From UBA4719 sp035654835 (lineage in GTDB: Bacteria > Actinomycetota > Actinomycetes > Actinomycetales > Dermatophilaceae): a DNA stretch of 64,000 nt. Position 1 is the stretch's first letter, and each line of letters starts with the position of its first letter. The notes below the pieces were generated by a model. It worked only from the letters and a program-made list of their open reading frames with translations, had not been told where the DNA came from and searched no databases. Location: positions 1 through 64,000 of the forward strand of contig DASRVZ010000099.1 of the NCBI GenBank assembly GCA_035654835.1. The letters are read 5' to 3'. Positions 1-8,052 of the stretch are shown one piece after another. The translations under genes and the position numbers were made by a program.

Positions 1-2036
1 CCGAGACCAGGGTCGAGCTCACTGAGGTCGACGGATATGTATGGCACGGCTTCGTCCCCGCCATCGAGCCCGGTCAACGCTACGGCTTCAGGGTCCACGG
101 TCCGTTTGACCCGGCTCAAGGTCATCGCTGCAACCCCGCAAAGCTGTTGCTGGACCCGTATGCCAAAGCCATGGACGGGCAGATCGACGGCGACACGTCC
201 TTGTACTCCTACGAGCTCAGCGACCCCACCAAGCCCAATGACGCGGACTCGCTGGGTCACACCATGCTGTCGGTGGTCGTCAACCCGTTCTTCGACTGGG
301 GCCACGACCGCCCGCCACGTCACGAGTACCACAACACGGTCATCTATGAGGCCCACGTCAAGGGCCTGACCATGACCCACCCTGACGTCCCCGAAGCCAT
401 TCGCGGGACATACGCCGCGATCGGTCACCACGCGATCATCGAGCACCTGGTCGGCCTCGGCGTGACCGCCGTCGAGCTGATGCCGGTGCACCAGTTCGTC
501 CAGGACTCCACGCTGGCGGACCAGGGCCTGACGAACTACTGGGGCTACAACACGATCGGGTTCCTGGCTCCGCATGCCGCCTACGCCGCCACCGGATCGC
601 GCGGTCAGCAGGTAGCCGAGTTCAAGACGATGGTGAAGGCGCTGCACGAAGCCCAGATCGAGGTCATTCTCGACGTGGTCTACAACCACACGGCCGAGGG
701 CAACGAGAAGGGCCCGACCATCGCCTTCCGCGGCATCGACAACGCCGCCTACTACCGCCTCGTCGACGACGACAAGTCGCGCTACTACGACACCACGGGC
801 ACCGGCAACAGCCTGTTGATGCGCAACCCCCACGTCCTTCAGCTGATCATGGACTCGCTGCGCTACTGGGTCTTGGAGATGCATGTCGACGGGTTCCGTT
901 TCGACCTCGCGGCAACCCTGGCCCGCCAGTTCCATGAGGTGGACCGGCTCTCGGCGTTCTTCGACATCATCCAGCAGGATCCCGTGATCTCTCAGGTCAA
1001 GCTCATCGCTGAGCCGTGGGACCTCGGTGACGGCGGCTACCAGGTCGGCAACTTCCCCCCGCTGTGGACCGAGTGGAACGGCAAGTTCCGCGACACGGTG
1101 CGCGATTTCTGGCGGGGTGAGGCGGCCTCGTTGGGCGAGTTCGCTTCTCGCATCACGGGTTCCAGCGACCTTTACGCGCATTCGGCCAGGCGTCCGATCG
1201 CCTCGATCAACTTCGTCGTGGCACACGACGGTTTCACCTTGCGTGACCTCGTGTCCTACAACGAGAAGCACAACGCGGCCAACGGAGAGACAAACCACGA
1301 CGGCGAGAGCCACAACCGGTCCTGGAACTGCGGGGTAGAGGGCGAGACCGACGACCCCGCGGTCAACGCCTTGCGCAGGCAGCAGCAGCGCAACTTCCTC
1401 ACCACACTCCTGCTCAGCGAGGGTGTCCCGATGATCGCCCACGGCGACGAGGTCGGTCGGACCCAACGCGGCAACAACAACGTCTACTGCCAGGACAATG
1501 AGCTCTCCTGGATCGACTGGGAGCTGGCCGAGGACGAGAGCCATTTGCTCGCCTTCACCAGTGCAGTGGTCTCACTGCGCAAGGAGCACGACGTATTTCG
1601 CCGTCGCCGCTTCTTCGCCGGCGACGCCGCCCATGGCGGCAAGAGCGAGCTCGGAGACATCGAGTGGTTCTCCTCGGACGGCACCGAGATGGACGAGCTC
1701 GACTGGCGCAACGGATATGCCCGCACCCTCATGGTCTTCCTGAACGGCCAGGCCATCCGTGAGCCGGATATCCATGGACAGCGCATCGTGGACGCTGACT
1801 TCCTGCTGCTGTTCAACGCCCACAGCGCCCCGGTCGACTTTGTCCTGCCGCCCGATCTGTACGGCACGACGTGGCGCGTCCGGCTGGACACCACCGAGGC
1901 CGAGCCTCCCAGCGACGACCGCAAGGACTGGATGGCCGCAACAACGCACGCGGTCGTTGGTCGGTCCATGGTCGTGCTCGAGGCAATCCCTGTTGCCGAG
2001 GTGCCCGTCACGAAGATGCTGAAGCGCAAGCCCTAG
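1..2036 (+). CDS. glgX: Glycogen debranching enzyme GlgX, 5'-truncated by window edge
   Basis: This is an isoamylase-type GH13 enzyme that hydrolyses alpha-1,6 branches of glycogen in the cytoplasm. The reading frame is open from base 3 and ends at the TAG at 2034, leaving about 677 visible residues. The family is usually about 700 residues, so only a few dozen N-terminal residues are missing. The N-terminal CBM48-like strand region (GYVWHGFVPAIEPGQRYGFR) is visible. It is followed by the GH13 barrel with the nucleophile region VDGFRFDLA, the acid region LIAEPWDLG and the transition-state site VVAHDGF. The segment NELSWIDW near the end of the barrel is typical of GlgX. The 3' end overlaps the convergent PPK2 gene by 4 bp, so the two transcripts must run into each other. 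The identification is secure; the true start lies outside the window. Confidence 0.95.
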   Translation, partial: ETRVELTEVDGYVWHGFVPAIEPGQRYGFRVHGPFDPAQGHRCNPAKLLLDPYAKAMDGQIDGDTSLYSYELSDPTKPNDADSLGHTMLSVVVNPFFDWGHDRPPRHEYHNTVIYEAHVKGLTMTHPDVPEAIRGTYAAIGHHAIIEHLVGLGVTAVELMPVHQFVQDSTLADQGLTNYWGYNTIGFLAPHAAYAATGSRGQQVAEFKTMVKALHEAQIEVILDVVYNHTAEGNEKGPTIAFRGIDNAAYYRLVDDDKSRYYDTTGTGNSLLMRNPHVLQLIMDSLRYWVLEMHVDGFRFDLAATLARQFHEVDRLSAFFDIIQQDPVISQVKLIAEPWDLGDGGYQVGNFPPLWTEWNGKFRDTVRDFWRGEAASLGEFASRITGSSDLYAHSARRPIASINFVVAHDGFTLRDLVSYNEKHNAANGETNHDGESHNRSWNCGVEGETDDPAVNALRRQQQRNFLTTLLLSEGVPMIAHGDEVGRTQRGNNNVYCQDNELSWIDWELAEDESHLLAFTSAVVSLRKEHDVFRRRRFFAGDAAHGGKSELGDIEWFSSDGTEMDELDWRNGYARTLMVFLNGQAIREPDIHGQRIVDADFLLLFNAHSAPVDFVLPPDLYGTTWRVRLDTTEAEPPSDDRKDWMAATTHAVVGRSMVVLEAIPVAEVPVTKMLKRKP

Positions 2037-2917
2037 CTCGCCGCCAACCGCGCCTTCTCAACCTCGACATCAAAGGTCGCGGCGGGCCACTGGGGCGCCA
2101 TCACCCGCAGGTGTTCAACCACCAGCTGCTGGACGGCCAGCCGTGCATACCACTTGCGATCCGCCGGGACGACGAACCACGGCGCAGGTTCGGTCGAGCA
2201 CTTGTTGATGGCCACCTGGTAGGCCTCTTGGTACGCCGGCCAGCGCTCACGCTCGTCCACGTCCCCCGGGTTGTATTTCCAGTGCTTGTCCGGTCGTTCG
2301 AGTCGCGCGGCGAGGCGCGCCTTCTGCTCGTCGCTGGAGATGTGCAGCATGACCTTGACGATGGTTGTCCCGGCTTGTGTCACGGTCTGCTCGAACGTGT
2401 TGATCTGGCCATAGCGCCGACCCCAGGTCGCAGGCGGCACCAGGTTGTGCACCCTCACGATCAGGACGTCCTCGTAGTGCGAGCGGTCGAAGACACCGAT
2501 CTGGCCCGGTTTCGGCAAGGCATTGCGGATCCGCCAGAGGAAGGGATGCTCCCGCTCCTCCTTGGTCGGTGCCTTGAACGCGGTGCAGCGAACGCCTTGG
2601 GGATCCACCGCGCCAACGACGTGGCGCATGATGCCGCCCTTGCCCGAGGTGTCCATCCCCTGCACCACCAGAAGAAGTGCCGCGCTCCCGCCGGCCCTGG
2701 ACTCGGCATACAGACGCTCTTGGAGCTCAGTGAGCTCTGGAACCGTTGCGGCCAAGAGCTCAACCCCTGCAGCCTTGTCCCCGTCGTAGCCCGGTGTCGA
2801 ACGCGGGTCACGGTCGGCCAGCACGAACCCGGGGCCGGCCTTCAGCGCTCGCGTGAACGACCCTGACCCGACGGCCGTCCCTGACGCGGTCTTCGCCTTG
2901 TTCCTGCTCTTGGCCAT
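2033..2917 (-). CDS. PPK2-family polyphosphate:nucleotide phosphotransferase
   Basis: A cytosolic kinase of about 294 residues that moves phosphate between polyphosphate and nucleoside mono- or diphosphates. The Walker A loop GMDTSGKGG lies at about residues 88-96 and the Walker B segment VFDRSHYED at about 142-150; both are hallmarks of PPK2. The overall layout is like the PPK2-related group that uses AMP and/or ADP, but which nucleotide is used cannot be read from the sequence. I chose the ATG at 2917; a GTG two codons upstream (2923) is also possible, and neither has a strong Shine-Dalgarno. The gene is convergent with glgX. Polyphosphate and glycogen turnover are both storage functions, but the pairing here is tail to tail and not an operon. 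Confidence 0.93.
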   Translation of the reverse strand: MAKSRNKAKTASGTAVGSGSFTRALKAGPGFVLADRDPRSTPGYDGDKAAGVELLAATVPELTELQERLYAESRAGGSAALLLVVQGMDTSGKGGIMRHVVGAVDPQGVRCTAFKAPTKEEREHPFLWRIRNALPKPGQIGVFDRSHYEDVLIVRVHNLVPPATWGRRYGQINTFEQTVTQAGTTIVKVMLHISSDEQKARLAARLERPDKHWKYNPGDVDERERWPAYQEAYQVAINKCSTEPAPWFVVPADRKWYARLAVQQLVVEHLRVMAPQWPAATFDVEVEKARLAAS

Positions 2918-2997
2918 GAGCACGATGGTTGCAGCACACCGCCCAGGGCGCGACCAGATCGGTCCAATTGAAGCACTTCAATGGGAGGATGGCGCCC

Positions 2998-3774
2998 ATG
3001 CGCGTGCTCCTCGCCCACGACGACCTCGGCCGTTGGGCCCCTGGCCATGACGGCACGATGGACTCCGAGGCGCTGGCGCTCGCCTACGCCTACCCAGAGC
3101 TCTCAGGGTCACAGACCTGGGTCAGGGCCAACTCCATCTCGTCGCTGGACGGCGCCGCAACCGGCGACGACGGGCGCTCCGGCTCGATCACCACCGGTGC
3201 AGACCGCGACGTCTTCGGGATGTTGAGGGCGCTGTCCGACGTGATCCTCGTCGGTGCGGGAACGGCACGCATCGAGGGGTACCGACGCGCGACTGTCCGG
3301 GCCCCCTGGCTGGAGCATCGCGCCGGTCGCCCTGCGCATCCCACGATGGCGGTCGTCAGTCGCTCGGGCGACATCCCACCACGCTTGAGCCAGGCCCGTA
3401 AGAACTCAGGCGAGATCTTGCTGTTGACCTGCGAGCGGGCCGGCGATGAGGCGATCGATCTGGCTCGCGGGACGCTGGGGCAGGAGAACGTGATCCTTGC
3501 GGGGGGCGCCAGCGTCGACCTTCCGGCGTCCCTGGACGCCTTGGCCGTTCGGGGGCTGCGTCGCATCCTCTGCGAGGGCGGTCCTCACCTCATGCGCGAC
3601 CTGACCGCATCGGGACGGCTGGACGAGCTCTGCCTGACCCTCGCTCCCACGTTGGTCGCCGGGGACCATCCACGCATCACGGCCGGTGCGCCGATGTCCG
3701 CAAACCTGCTGCCCCGGCTACTGATCGAGTCTGAGGGGACGATCCTCGGGCGCTGGTCCCGTCCTGACAGCTAG
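2998..3774 (+). CDS. RibD C-terminal-domain (pyrimidine reductase family) protein
   Basis: A 259-residue protein made up of a single RibD-C/dihydrofolate-reductase-like NAD(P)H domain. Family features are the N-terminal WVRANSISSLDG segment, the DVILVGAGTARIEGY stretch and the CEGGPHLMRDL loop near the C-terminus, which correspond to substrate and nucleotide binding in riboflavin-pathway reductases. It has no deaminase domain, so it is not a complete RibD. Its substrate is unknown, and many actinobacteria carry such stand-alone paralogues. The start at 2998 is preceded by GGGAGG at 2983-2988 with about 9 bp spacing; upstream in-frame starts at 2929 and 2989 lack a suitable ribosome site. The neighbours do not suggest a flavin operon. 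Confidence 0.85.
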   Translation: MRVLLAHDDLGRWAPGHDGTMDSEALALAYAYPELSGSQTWVRANSISSLDGAATGDDGRSGSITTGADRDVFGMLRALSDVILVGAGTARIEGYRRATVRAPWLEHRAGRPAHPTMAVVSRSGDIPPRLSQARKNSGEILLLTCERAGDEAIDLARGTLGQENVILAGGASVDLPASLDALAVRGLRRILCEGGPHLMRDLTASGRLDELCLTLAPTLVAGDHPRITAGAPMSANLLPRLLIESEGTILGRWSRPDS

Positions 3775-3788
3775 CCGGACCGACCGTT

Positions 3789-4961
3789 TCACTCAGCAAG
3801 GAAGGCACGCACGACGGCATCCCATCTTTCGGGATCGACATTCCATTCCTTGGTATGCCGTGCCTCGTGCCACGGCTCGAAGCGAACCAGGTCGGGACGT
3901 CTGGCGGCCAGTGAGATCGACGGCCCGACGGGAACGAACTCGTCGTCAAGTGAGTGGATGATCAAGGTGCGGTGGTTCAGCTCGTCGGCGCGGTACTCCC
4001 AGTTGGTCAGGGCAACGTCGATGGGCTCGTGCACGCCGACCAGACGGTGCGCCCACCGATGGCCGATCAGCGAGCGGCTCAAGCTCTCGATCGGGCCGGG
4101 GATCTTGTTCAACGCACCGTGGTGACGCAGCACGTCGGCCCAGTCGATGACGGGCGCGTCGAGCACCACCGCCCTGACACGATCTGAAAGCCAGGAACGG
4201 TCCAGGGTCTGCAGGACGATCGCACCGCCCATGGACCAGCCGAACAGGACGATCTCCCGTGCGCCCTCTCCGACGGCATACAGCAGGGCAGCCTCAAGGT
4301 CCCGCCACTCCGAAAGCCCAAGGCTGTATCTGCCGTCCGAACTTGCCGGGGCGCCGATGTCGTTGCGGTACATGGGTATCAGGGAGGTATATCCGAGCTC
4401 GTGCAGCAGTGGAACAGCACGCAGGCACTCGTCGCGCCGTGCTCCCCTGCCATGCACAAGAATCGCCCAGCGATGCGCGGATCCGTTCGGCGGCGGCACC
4501 TCCCAGGCAGCAAGCATCCCGATCTCTGCGGGTATCTCCACATCACGCGACGGCAGCCCCAACGCATCCTGGGGGTTACCCGCGAAGTAGTACTGGTTCC
4601 AACGCGCGGGGCCGATGCGAAGCTCACCGGCATCAATGCCCTCCAGCACCCGTCGGACTCGCCCGGACTCTTCGTCAACCGCGAGTACAGCCCCCACCCT
4701 CGCGTGGCCCCGACCGCCGTCAAGCCAGAGTCCGTACCTGCCGGGCTGCCAGGACTCCGGCGTCAGGCTCAAGGTCACACTGTCGTCCTCGATCGCAAGA
4801 ACCTGGGTGTCGTCTGGTTTGAGCCGGTCAGGCGTCAGCACCCTGCGTGCGACATACGTCGCAGCGCTGACCGCTCCGACCGCTGATACGGCGGCCACCG
4901 AAGCGCCGGCTGCTGAGGCCACCACCAGGCTCTTTCGGCGAAGCTGACGAAGTGGAGGCAC
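3789..4961 (-). CDS. Alpha/beta hydrolase with N-terminal membrane segment
   Basis: A 390-residue serine hydrolase. Residues about 10-36 form an alanine/valine-rich hydrophobic stretch after a basic N-terminus (MPPLRQLRRK), which suggests a membrane anchor or uncleaved signal. The alpha/beta-hydrolase fold follows from about residue 140, with an oxyanion-type HGRG loop at about 170 and the nucleophile elbow GWSMGG (Ser243). The likely acid lies in HSLDDEF and the likely base His in WHEARHT near the C-terminus. The roughly 100 residues between anchor and hydrolase core show no recognised domain. The substrate is unknown. It is convergent with the RibD-like gene and divergent from ligC. Confidence 0.85.
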   Translation of the reverse strand: MPPLRQLRRKSLVVASAAGASVAAVSAVGAVSAATYVARRVLTPDRLKPDDTQVLAIEDDSVTLSLTPESWQPGRYGLWLDGGRGHARVGAVLAVDEESGRVRRVLEGIDAGELRIGPARWNQYYFAGNPQDALGLPSRDVEIPAEIGMLAAWEVPPPNGSAHRWAILVHGRGARRDECLRAVPLLHELGYTSLIPMYRNDIGAPASSDGRYSLGLSEWRDLEAALLYAVGEGAREIVLFGWSMGGAIVLQTLDRSWLSDRVRAVVLDAPVIDWADVLRHHGALNKIPGPIESLSRSLIGHRWAHRLVGVHEPIDVALTNWEYRADELNHRTLIIHSLDDEFVPVGPSISLAARRPDLVRFEPWHEARHTKEWNVDPERWDAVVRAFLAE

Positions 4962-4980
4962 GCGAGCATCGTCGCAGGTT

Positions 4981-4992
4981 CACAATGCATTC
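4981..4992 (+). promoter_or_regulatory. Possible leaderless promoter of ligC
   Basis: CACAAT at 4981-4986 lies six bases before the GTG start of ligC, the position expected for a -10 box of a leaderless transcript. The first base departs from TAnnnT and no clear -35 is seen, so this is tentative. Confidence 0.3.
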
Positions 4993-6054
4993 GTGGACCT
5001 TCCCATCGCCCTTCCGGTGACTCCCATGCTGGCCAAGGCCGTCGACGGCGTGCCGGCGCACGATTCGGTCCCGGGAGGACTGTCCTATGAACCCAAGTGG
5101 GACGGCTTCAGGTGCATCGTGCTCCGCGACGGCGACGAGGTTCAGCTTGCGAGCCGGGGCTCCAAACCGCTGACCAGGTACTTCCCTGAGCTCGTCGACG
5201 CGGTCCGTGAGCATCTTCCCCAGCGCTGTGCGATTGACGCCGAGATCGTCGTCCGCGCGGGCCGGCCGGGCGCAGAACGACTCGACTGGGAGAGTCTGTC
5301 CCAGCGGATCCATCCCGCCGACAGCCGAGTCCAGCGCCTCTCCCGCGAGACTCCCGCGGAGCTGGTCTGTTTCGACATCCTGGCCCTCGGCGACGACGAC
5401 CTCACCGCGATGGCCTTCGGTGCACGCCGCCAGCGCCTGGAGTCCGTGCTGTCCACGCTGCCCGCCGCCGCGCCGGTGCACCTGACCAGGTCAACCATCG
5501 ATGCCGCCACAGCCCAGGACTGGTTCGAACGGTTCGAGGGCGCCGGACTCGACGGCGTCGTTGCCAAAGATCTCGCGGCGCCATACCAACAGGGCAAGCG
5601 CGTCATGCTCAAGATCAAACACGCACGAACAGCCGAAGCAGTAGTCCTGGGCTACCGAATTCACAAGTCCGGCAACGGTGTTGGCTCACTTCTCCTTGGA
5701 CTGTATGACGAGAACGGCACCCTCTACAACGTCGGCGGGGTTGCAGCGTTCACCGACGTCCGACGCCTCGAGCTGGTCGATGAGCTCGCGCCGCTCGTCG
5801 TCACCGACGAACAGGGCGATGTGGCGAAGGGCTCGACTGACCGCTCCCGGTTCAGCGGCAACAAGGACATGAGCTTTGTCAGGTTGCGTCCGGAGCGGGT
5901 GGTCGAGGTGAAGTTCGACCAGATGGAGGGCCTACGCTTCAGGCACTCCGTGACCTTCCTGCGCTGGCGCCCGGATCGCGACCCCGCCTCCTGCACCGCG
6001 GCTCAGGTGGAACGACCCAGGGGTTACGACCTCGAGGATGTGCTCGAGCACTGA
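4993..6054 (+). CDS. ligC: ATP-dependent DNA ligase, LigC type
   Basis: A 353-residue ATP-dependent DNA ligase made of a nucleotidyltransferase domain followed by an OB-fold, with no added polymerase or nuclease domain, which is the LigC architecture. The adenylation motif is EPKWDGFR with Lys35 as the AMP-accepting residue. Downstream family motifs include SRG, the AEIV segment, GVVAKDL and the motif V lysines in MLKIKH. It would seal nicks in a backup repair route using short gaps or ends. The nearby LigD-type polymerase gene at 6846-7904 is its probable partner, as in mycobacteria where LigC and Prim-PolC are neighbouring genes. The start is GTG with no Shine-Dalgarno. Confidence 0.95.
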   Translation: MDLPIALPVTPMLAKAVDGVPAHDSVPGGLSYEPKWDGFRCIVLRDGDEVQLASRGSKPLTRYFPELVDAVREHLPQRCAIDAEIVVRAGRPGAERLDWESLSQRIHPADSRVQRLSRETPAELVCFDILALGDDDLTAMAFGARRQRLESVLSTLPAAAPVHLTRSTIDAATAQDWFERFEGAGLDGVVAKDLAAPYQQGKRVMLKIKHARTAEAVVLGYRIHKSGNGVGSLLLGLYDENGTLYNVGGVAAFTDVRRLELVDELAPLVVTDEQGDVAKGSTDRSRFSGNKDMSFVRLRPERVVEVKFDQMEGLRFRHSVTFLRWRPDRDPASCTAAQVERPRGYDLEDVLEH

Positions 6055-6097
6055 GAACCAGTGCGTGCCCGAATGGTCCGCGACCAAGGAGATGGTT

Positions 6098-6376
6098 CTA
6101 CTCCCAAGGAGACGGCTCGACCAGGTCGTGCCGTGGCGGGCGCACGTCCCCACATTTCGTGCAGAGGACCACCCAGACCCCGCCTCTCTGCTCGCAGGTC
6201 AGCGTCCATGGGGTGTTACACGCGTGGCAGAAAGCGGTCACGGTCCTCGTTCGTTGCCGGAGCACGCCAGACCGCGGCTGGACGGACTGCGGTTGAACGG
6301 ACAGTGACTGATCAGACCATGATGGGATGCTCATCTGTTCATGCTCATACGCGGATGGGAGAAGCGCTTCCACCAA
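6098..6376 (-). CDS. Possible small zinc-ribbon protein, unrecognised
   Basis: A 92-codon ORF whose C-terminal half carries paired cysteines, CHAC at residues 50-53, Cys61 and CTKC at 72-75, in a WTLTCEQRGGVWVVLCTKCG context that looks like a zinc ribbon. The N-terminal half is low in character and may not be translated. Inner starts exist at 6334 (ATG) and 6241 (GTG, giving a compact 47-residue ribbon), but none has a well-spaced ribosome site. I do not recognise a family. It lies in the gene-poor stretch between ligC and the LigD-type polymerase, antisense to any ligC read-through. It could be a chance ORF; the cysteine spacing is the only positive argument. Confidence 0.35.
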   Translation of the reverse strand: MVEALLPSAYEHEQMSIPSWSDQSLSVQPQSVQPRSGVLRQRTRTVTAFCHACNTPWTLTCEQRGGVWVVLCTKCGDVRPPRHDLVEPSPWE

Positions 6377-6714
6377 GAGACGTAGTTTGCCGTCAAAAAT
6401 GTCGTAGGTGCACTCAAGGTGGGCGGCCCGGAACCACGAACCAAAACATGACTACACGACCCAAAACATGACCAAAAGGGCTCCCTCTCGACTCGAGACT
6501 GGGCGGTTGACCGCAGCTTGCGCAGAGCCCGGCACATTTACATGCCGACGAACTGCCGGCTTGGGCGGCGAACTTGTGACCCAAGGTCCCTCAAACGGAC
6601 TAAGGACTCCATCGGTCAAACGACGTACACGCTCGCTGGGATTGGGGAACAACATATGTGTCTGGGCCGGTTCGCGGCACACGTAGTGGACGGATCCGGC
6701 AAGGAGAGACTCCG
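6377..6714. other. Gene-poor stretch between ligC and the 38-aa membrane peptide
   Basis: About 340 bases without a convincing gene and with visibly more A and T than the flanks. It contains two copies of CCAAAACATGAC (6441-6452 and 6461-6472) one 20-bp period apart. A 101-codon minus-strand ORF crosses it but has a composition like a shadow frame and overlaps the small membrane peptide gene. No tRNA, hairpin terminator or transposase remnant was seen. Confidence 0.5.
6441..6472. repeat. Two 12-bp direct repeats in AT-richer intergenic DNA
   Basis: CCAAAACATGAC occurs at 6441-6452 and again at 6461-6472, separated by TACACGAC. The 20-bp spacing is close to two helical turns, so a repressor or activator could bind both copies on one face. 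The function is unknown. Confidence 0.5.
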
Positions 6715-6831
6715 ATGAAGGCACATGAGATTGCCGTGTGGGTGGCAGGGCTGTCACTGGCCATGGGGGTTGGGGTCGCCGTGGCGATGGTGATGATCAG
6801 CGCGATCGACAAACTGGCGATGGTGTTCTGA
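6715..6831 (+). CDS. 38-residue single-pass membrane peptide
   Basis: A small ORF starting with ATG at 6715 and ending with TGA at 6829-6831. It is preceded by AAGGAGAG at 6701-6708, an excellent Shine-Dalgarno about 8 bp from the start. The peptide begins MKAHEIAVWVAGLSLAMGVG and continues with a valine/methionine/alanine-rich segment, so residues about 7-29 form one transmembrane helix, followed by a short polar tail (AIDKLAMVF). No family is recognised. It is transcribed toward the convergent LigD-type polymerase gene, 14 bp away. The ribosome site and the clean hydrophobic profile argue for real translation; the role is unknown. Confidence 0.6.
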   Translation: MKAHEIAVWVAGLSLAMGVGVAVAMVMISAIDKLAMVF

Positions 6832-6845
6832 CGGACACCACGAAA

Positions 6846-7904
6846 TCAGCGAACCAAGTTGCCGGCTTGGCGTTTTCGCGACGGCTGGACCCTCGGCGGC
6901 TCGCCGGGCATCTTCGGGTAGTCCGGAGGAAAGGGCATCTCACCAAGCCCCCGCTCTTGGACGTCCTTGTCCCACAACGCAATTGCTTGGGAAACATCGA
7001 CCACAGCGTCGTCGATGCCAGACCACGCGTCACCCTGAGCGGCCAGGATGCCGGGGACCGTCCGCACGGTGAAGTCCTGGGCTGACACCTCACCCAGCTG
7101 CTCCCAAGGGACCGGCATGGACACCGGTGCACCCGGCAGAGGTCGAGGGCTGTAGGCCGAGGCGATGGTGCGGTCACGGTTGGCCTGGTTGAAATCCACG
7201 AAGACCTTCTGGCCGCGCTCTTCCTTCCACCAGGCCGTGGTGACCTCGTTCGGCATACGGCGCTCCAGCTCGCGCGCGATCCCGATGACTCCGTGACGCA
7301 CGTCCAGGAACTCGTGCGTGGGGCGGACCCGCGCATAGACGTGCACCCCGCGGTTTCCGGACGTCTTGGCCCAACCGGTGAGCCCGATCTCCGCCAGCAG
7401 GTCCTTCAGTGCGTATGCCGCCCGCACGGCGTCCGCGAAGTCCGTTCCAGGTTGAGGGTCGAGGTCGATCCGGAGCTCGTCGGGGTTGTCGTTGTTCGCG
7501 GTGCGGACCGGCCACGGGTGGAAGGTCACCGTGTTCATCTGCACGGCCCAGACGGCCGTGGCGACCTCGTCGATGACCAGTTGCGGGTGGCTTCGGCCCG
7601 AGGGATAGGTACACATCACCGATCGCACCCACTTCGGAGCTCCCCGCGGAGGGTTCTTGGAGAAGAACTCCTCCCCCTCGATCCCCTTGGGAAAACGCTG
7701 CAGGGTGATCGGCCGAGCGCCCAGCGCGCGCATCATCGCGTCGGCGACAGCGACGGTGTACTCAGCGAGCTCGAGCTTGGTGATCTCGGTGCTGCCGACG
7801 TCGTTGGTGGCCGGCCAGATCGCTCGGTCCGGGTTGGAGATGCGAACGTCACGGACGACCCCTTCAGGCCCTGGAACCTGAAGGACTGTCGCGCTGGTCG
7901 CCAT
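6846..7904 (-). CDS. LigD-type primase-polymerase (NHEJ/gap repair polymerase, Prim-PolC-like)
   Basis: A stand-alone 352-residue polymerase domain of the archaeo-eukaryotic primase superfamily, as found in bacterial end-joining ligase LigD. The metal-binding aspartates are in IDLDP (Asp147 and Asp149) and in FVDFNQ (Asp237). TSGNRGVHVYA around residues 181-191 supplies the conserved His188 of the nucleotide site. The fold ends near residue 310 and is followed by a proline-rich basic tail. There is no ligase or phosphoesterase domain. Ligation would come from LigC, encoded just across the intergenic region and convergent with this gene. The start ATG at 7904 has no Shine-Dalgarno but is preceded by TAGGCT seven bases upstream, which suits a leaderless transcript. 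Confidence 0.93.
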   Translation of the reverse strand: MATSATVLQVPGPEGVVRDVRISNPDRAIWPATNDVGSTEITKLELAEYTVAVADAMMRALGARPITLQRFPKGIEGEEFFSKNPPRGAPKWVRSVMCTYPSGRSHPQLVIDEVATAVWAVQMNTVTFHPWPVRTANNDNPDELRIDLDPQPGTDFADAVRAAYALKDLLAEIGLTGWAKTSGNRGVHVYARVRPTHEFLDVRHGVIGIARELERRMPNEVTTAWWKEERGQKVFVDFNQANRDRTIASAYSPRPLPGAPVSMPVPWEQLGEVSAQDFTVRTVPGILAAQGDAWSGIDDAVVDVSQAIALWDKDVQERGLGEMPFPPDYPKMPGEPPRVQPSRKRQAGNLVR

Positions 7905-7917
7905 GATCGGGAGCCTA
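7905..7917 (-). promoter_or_regulatory. Leaderless-type -10 element of the LigD-type polymerase gene
   Basis: On the minus strand TAGGCT (7917-7912) is followed by CCCGATC and then the ATG at 7904. The TAnnnT box with a 7-base gap to the start codon fits a transcript beginning at or next to the A of the ATG. Confidence 0.5.
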
Positions 7918-8052
7918 GCCGCCGTCCTCCAGGAGCGAATTGGTCATGCCTTGGTATGGGTTGCCACGAACACCCACCAAACGCCGCAAAAGGGGCATAC
8001 GTTCGGCGAGGATTGCGGACCCCACCTGACCCACCTCCCTGAAAGGCAATCA

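Noticed and set aside
6452..6757. 101-codon minus-strand ORF in the gene-poor island
   Set aside because: It overlaps the small membrane peptide gene and its ribosome site, and has no domain or start signal.
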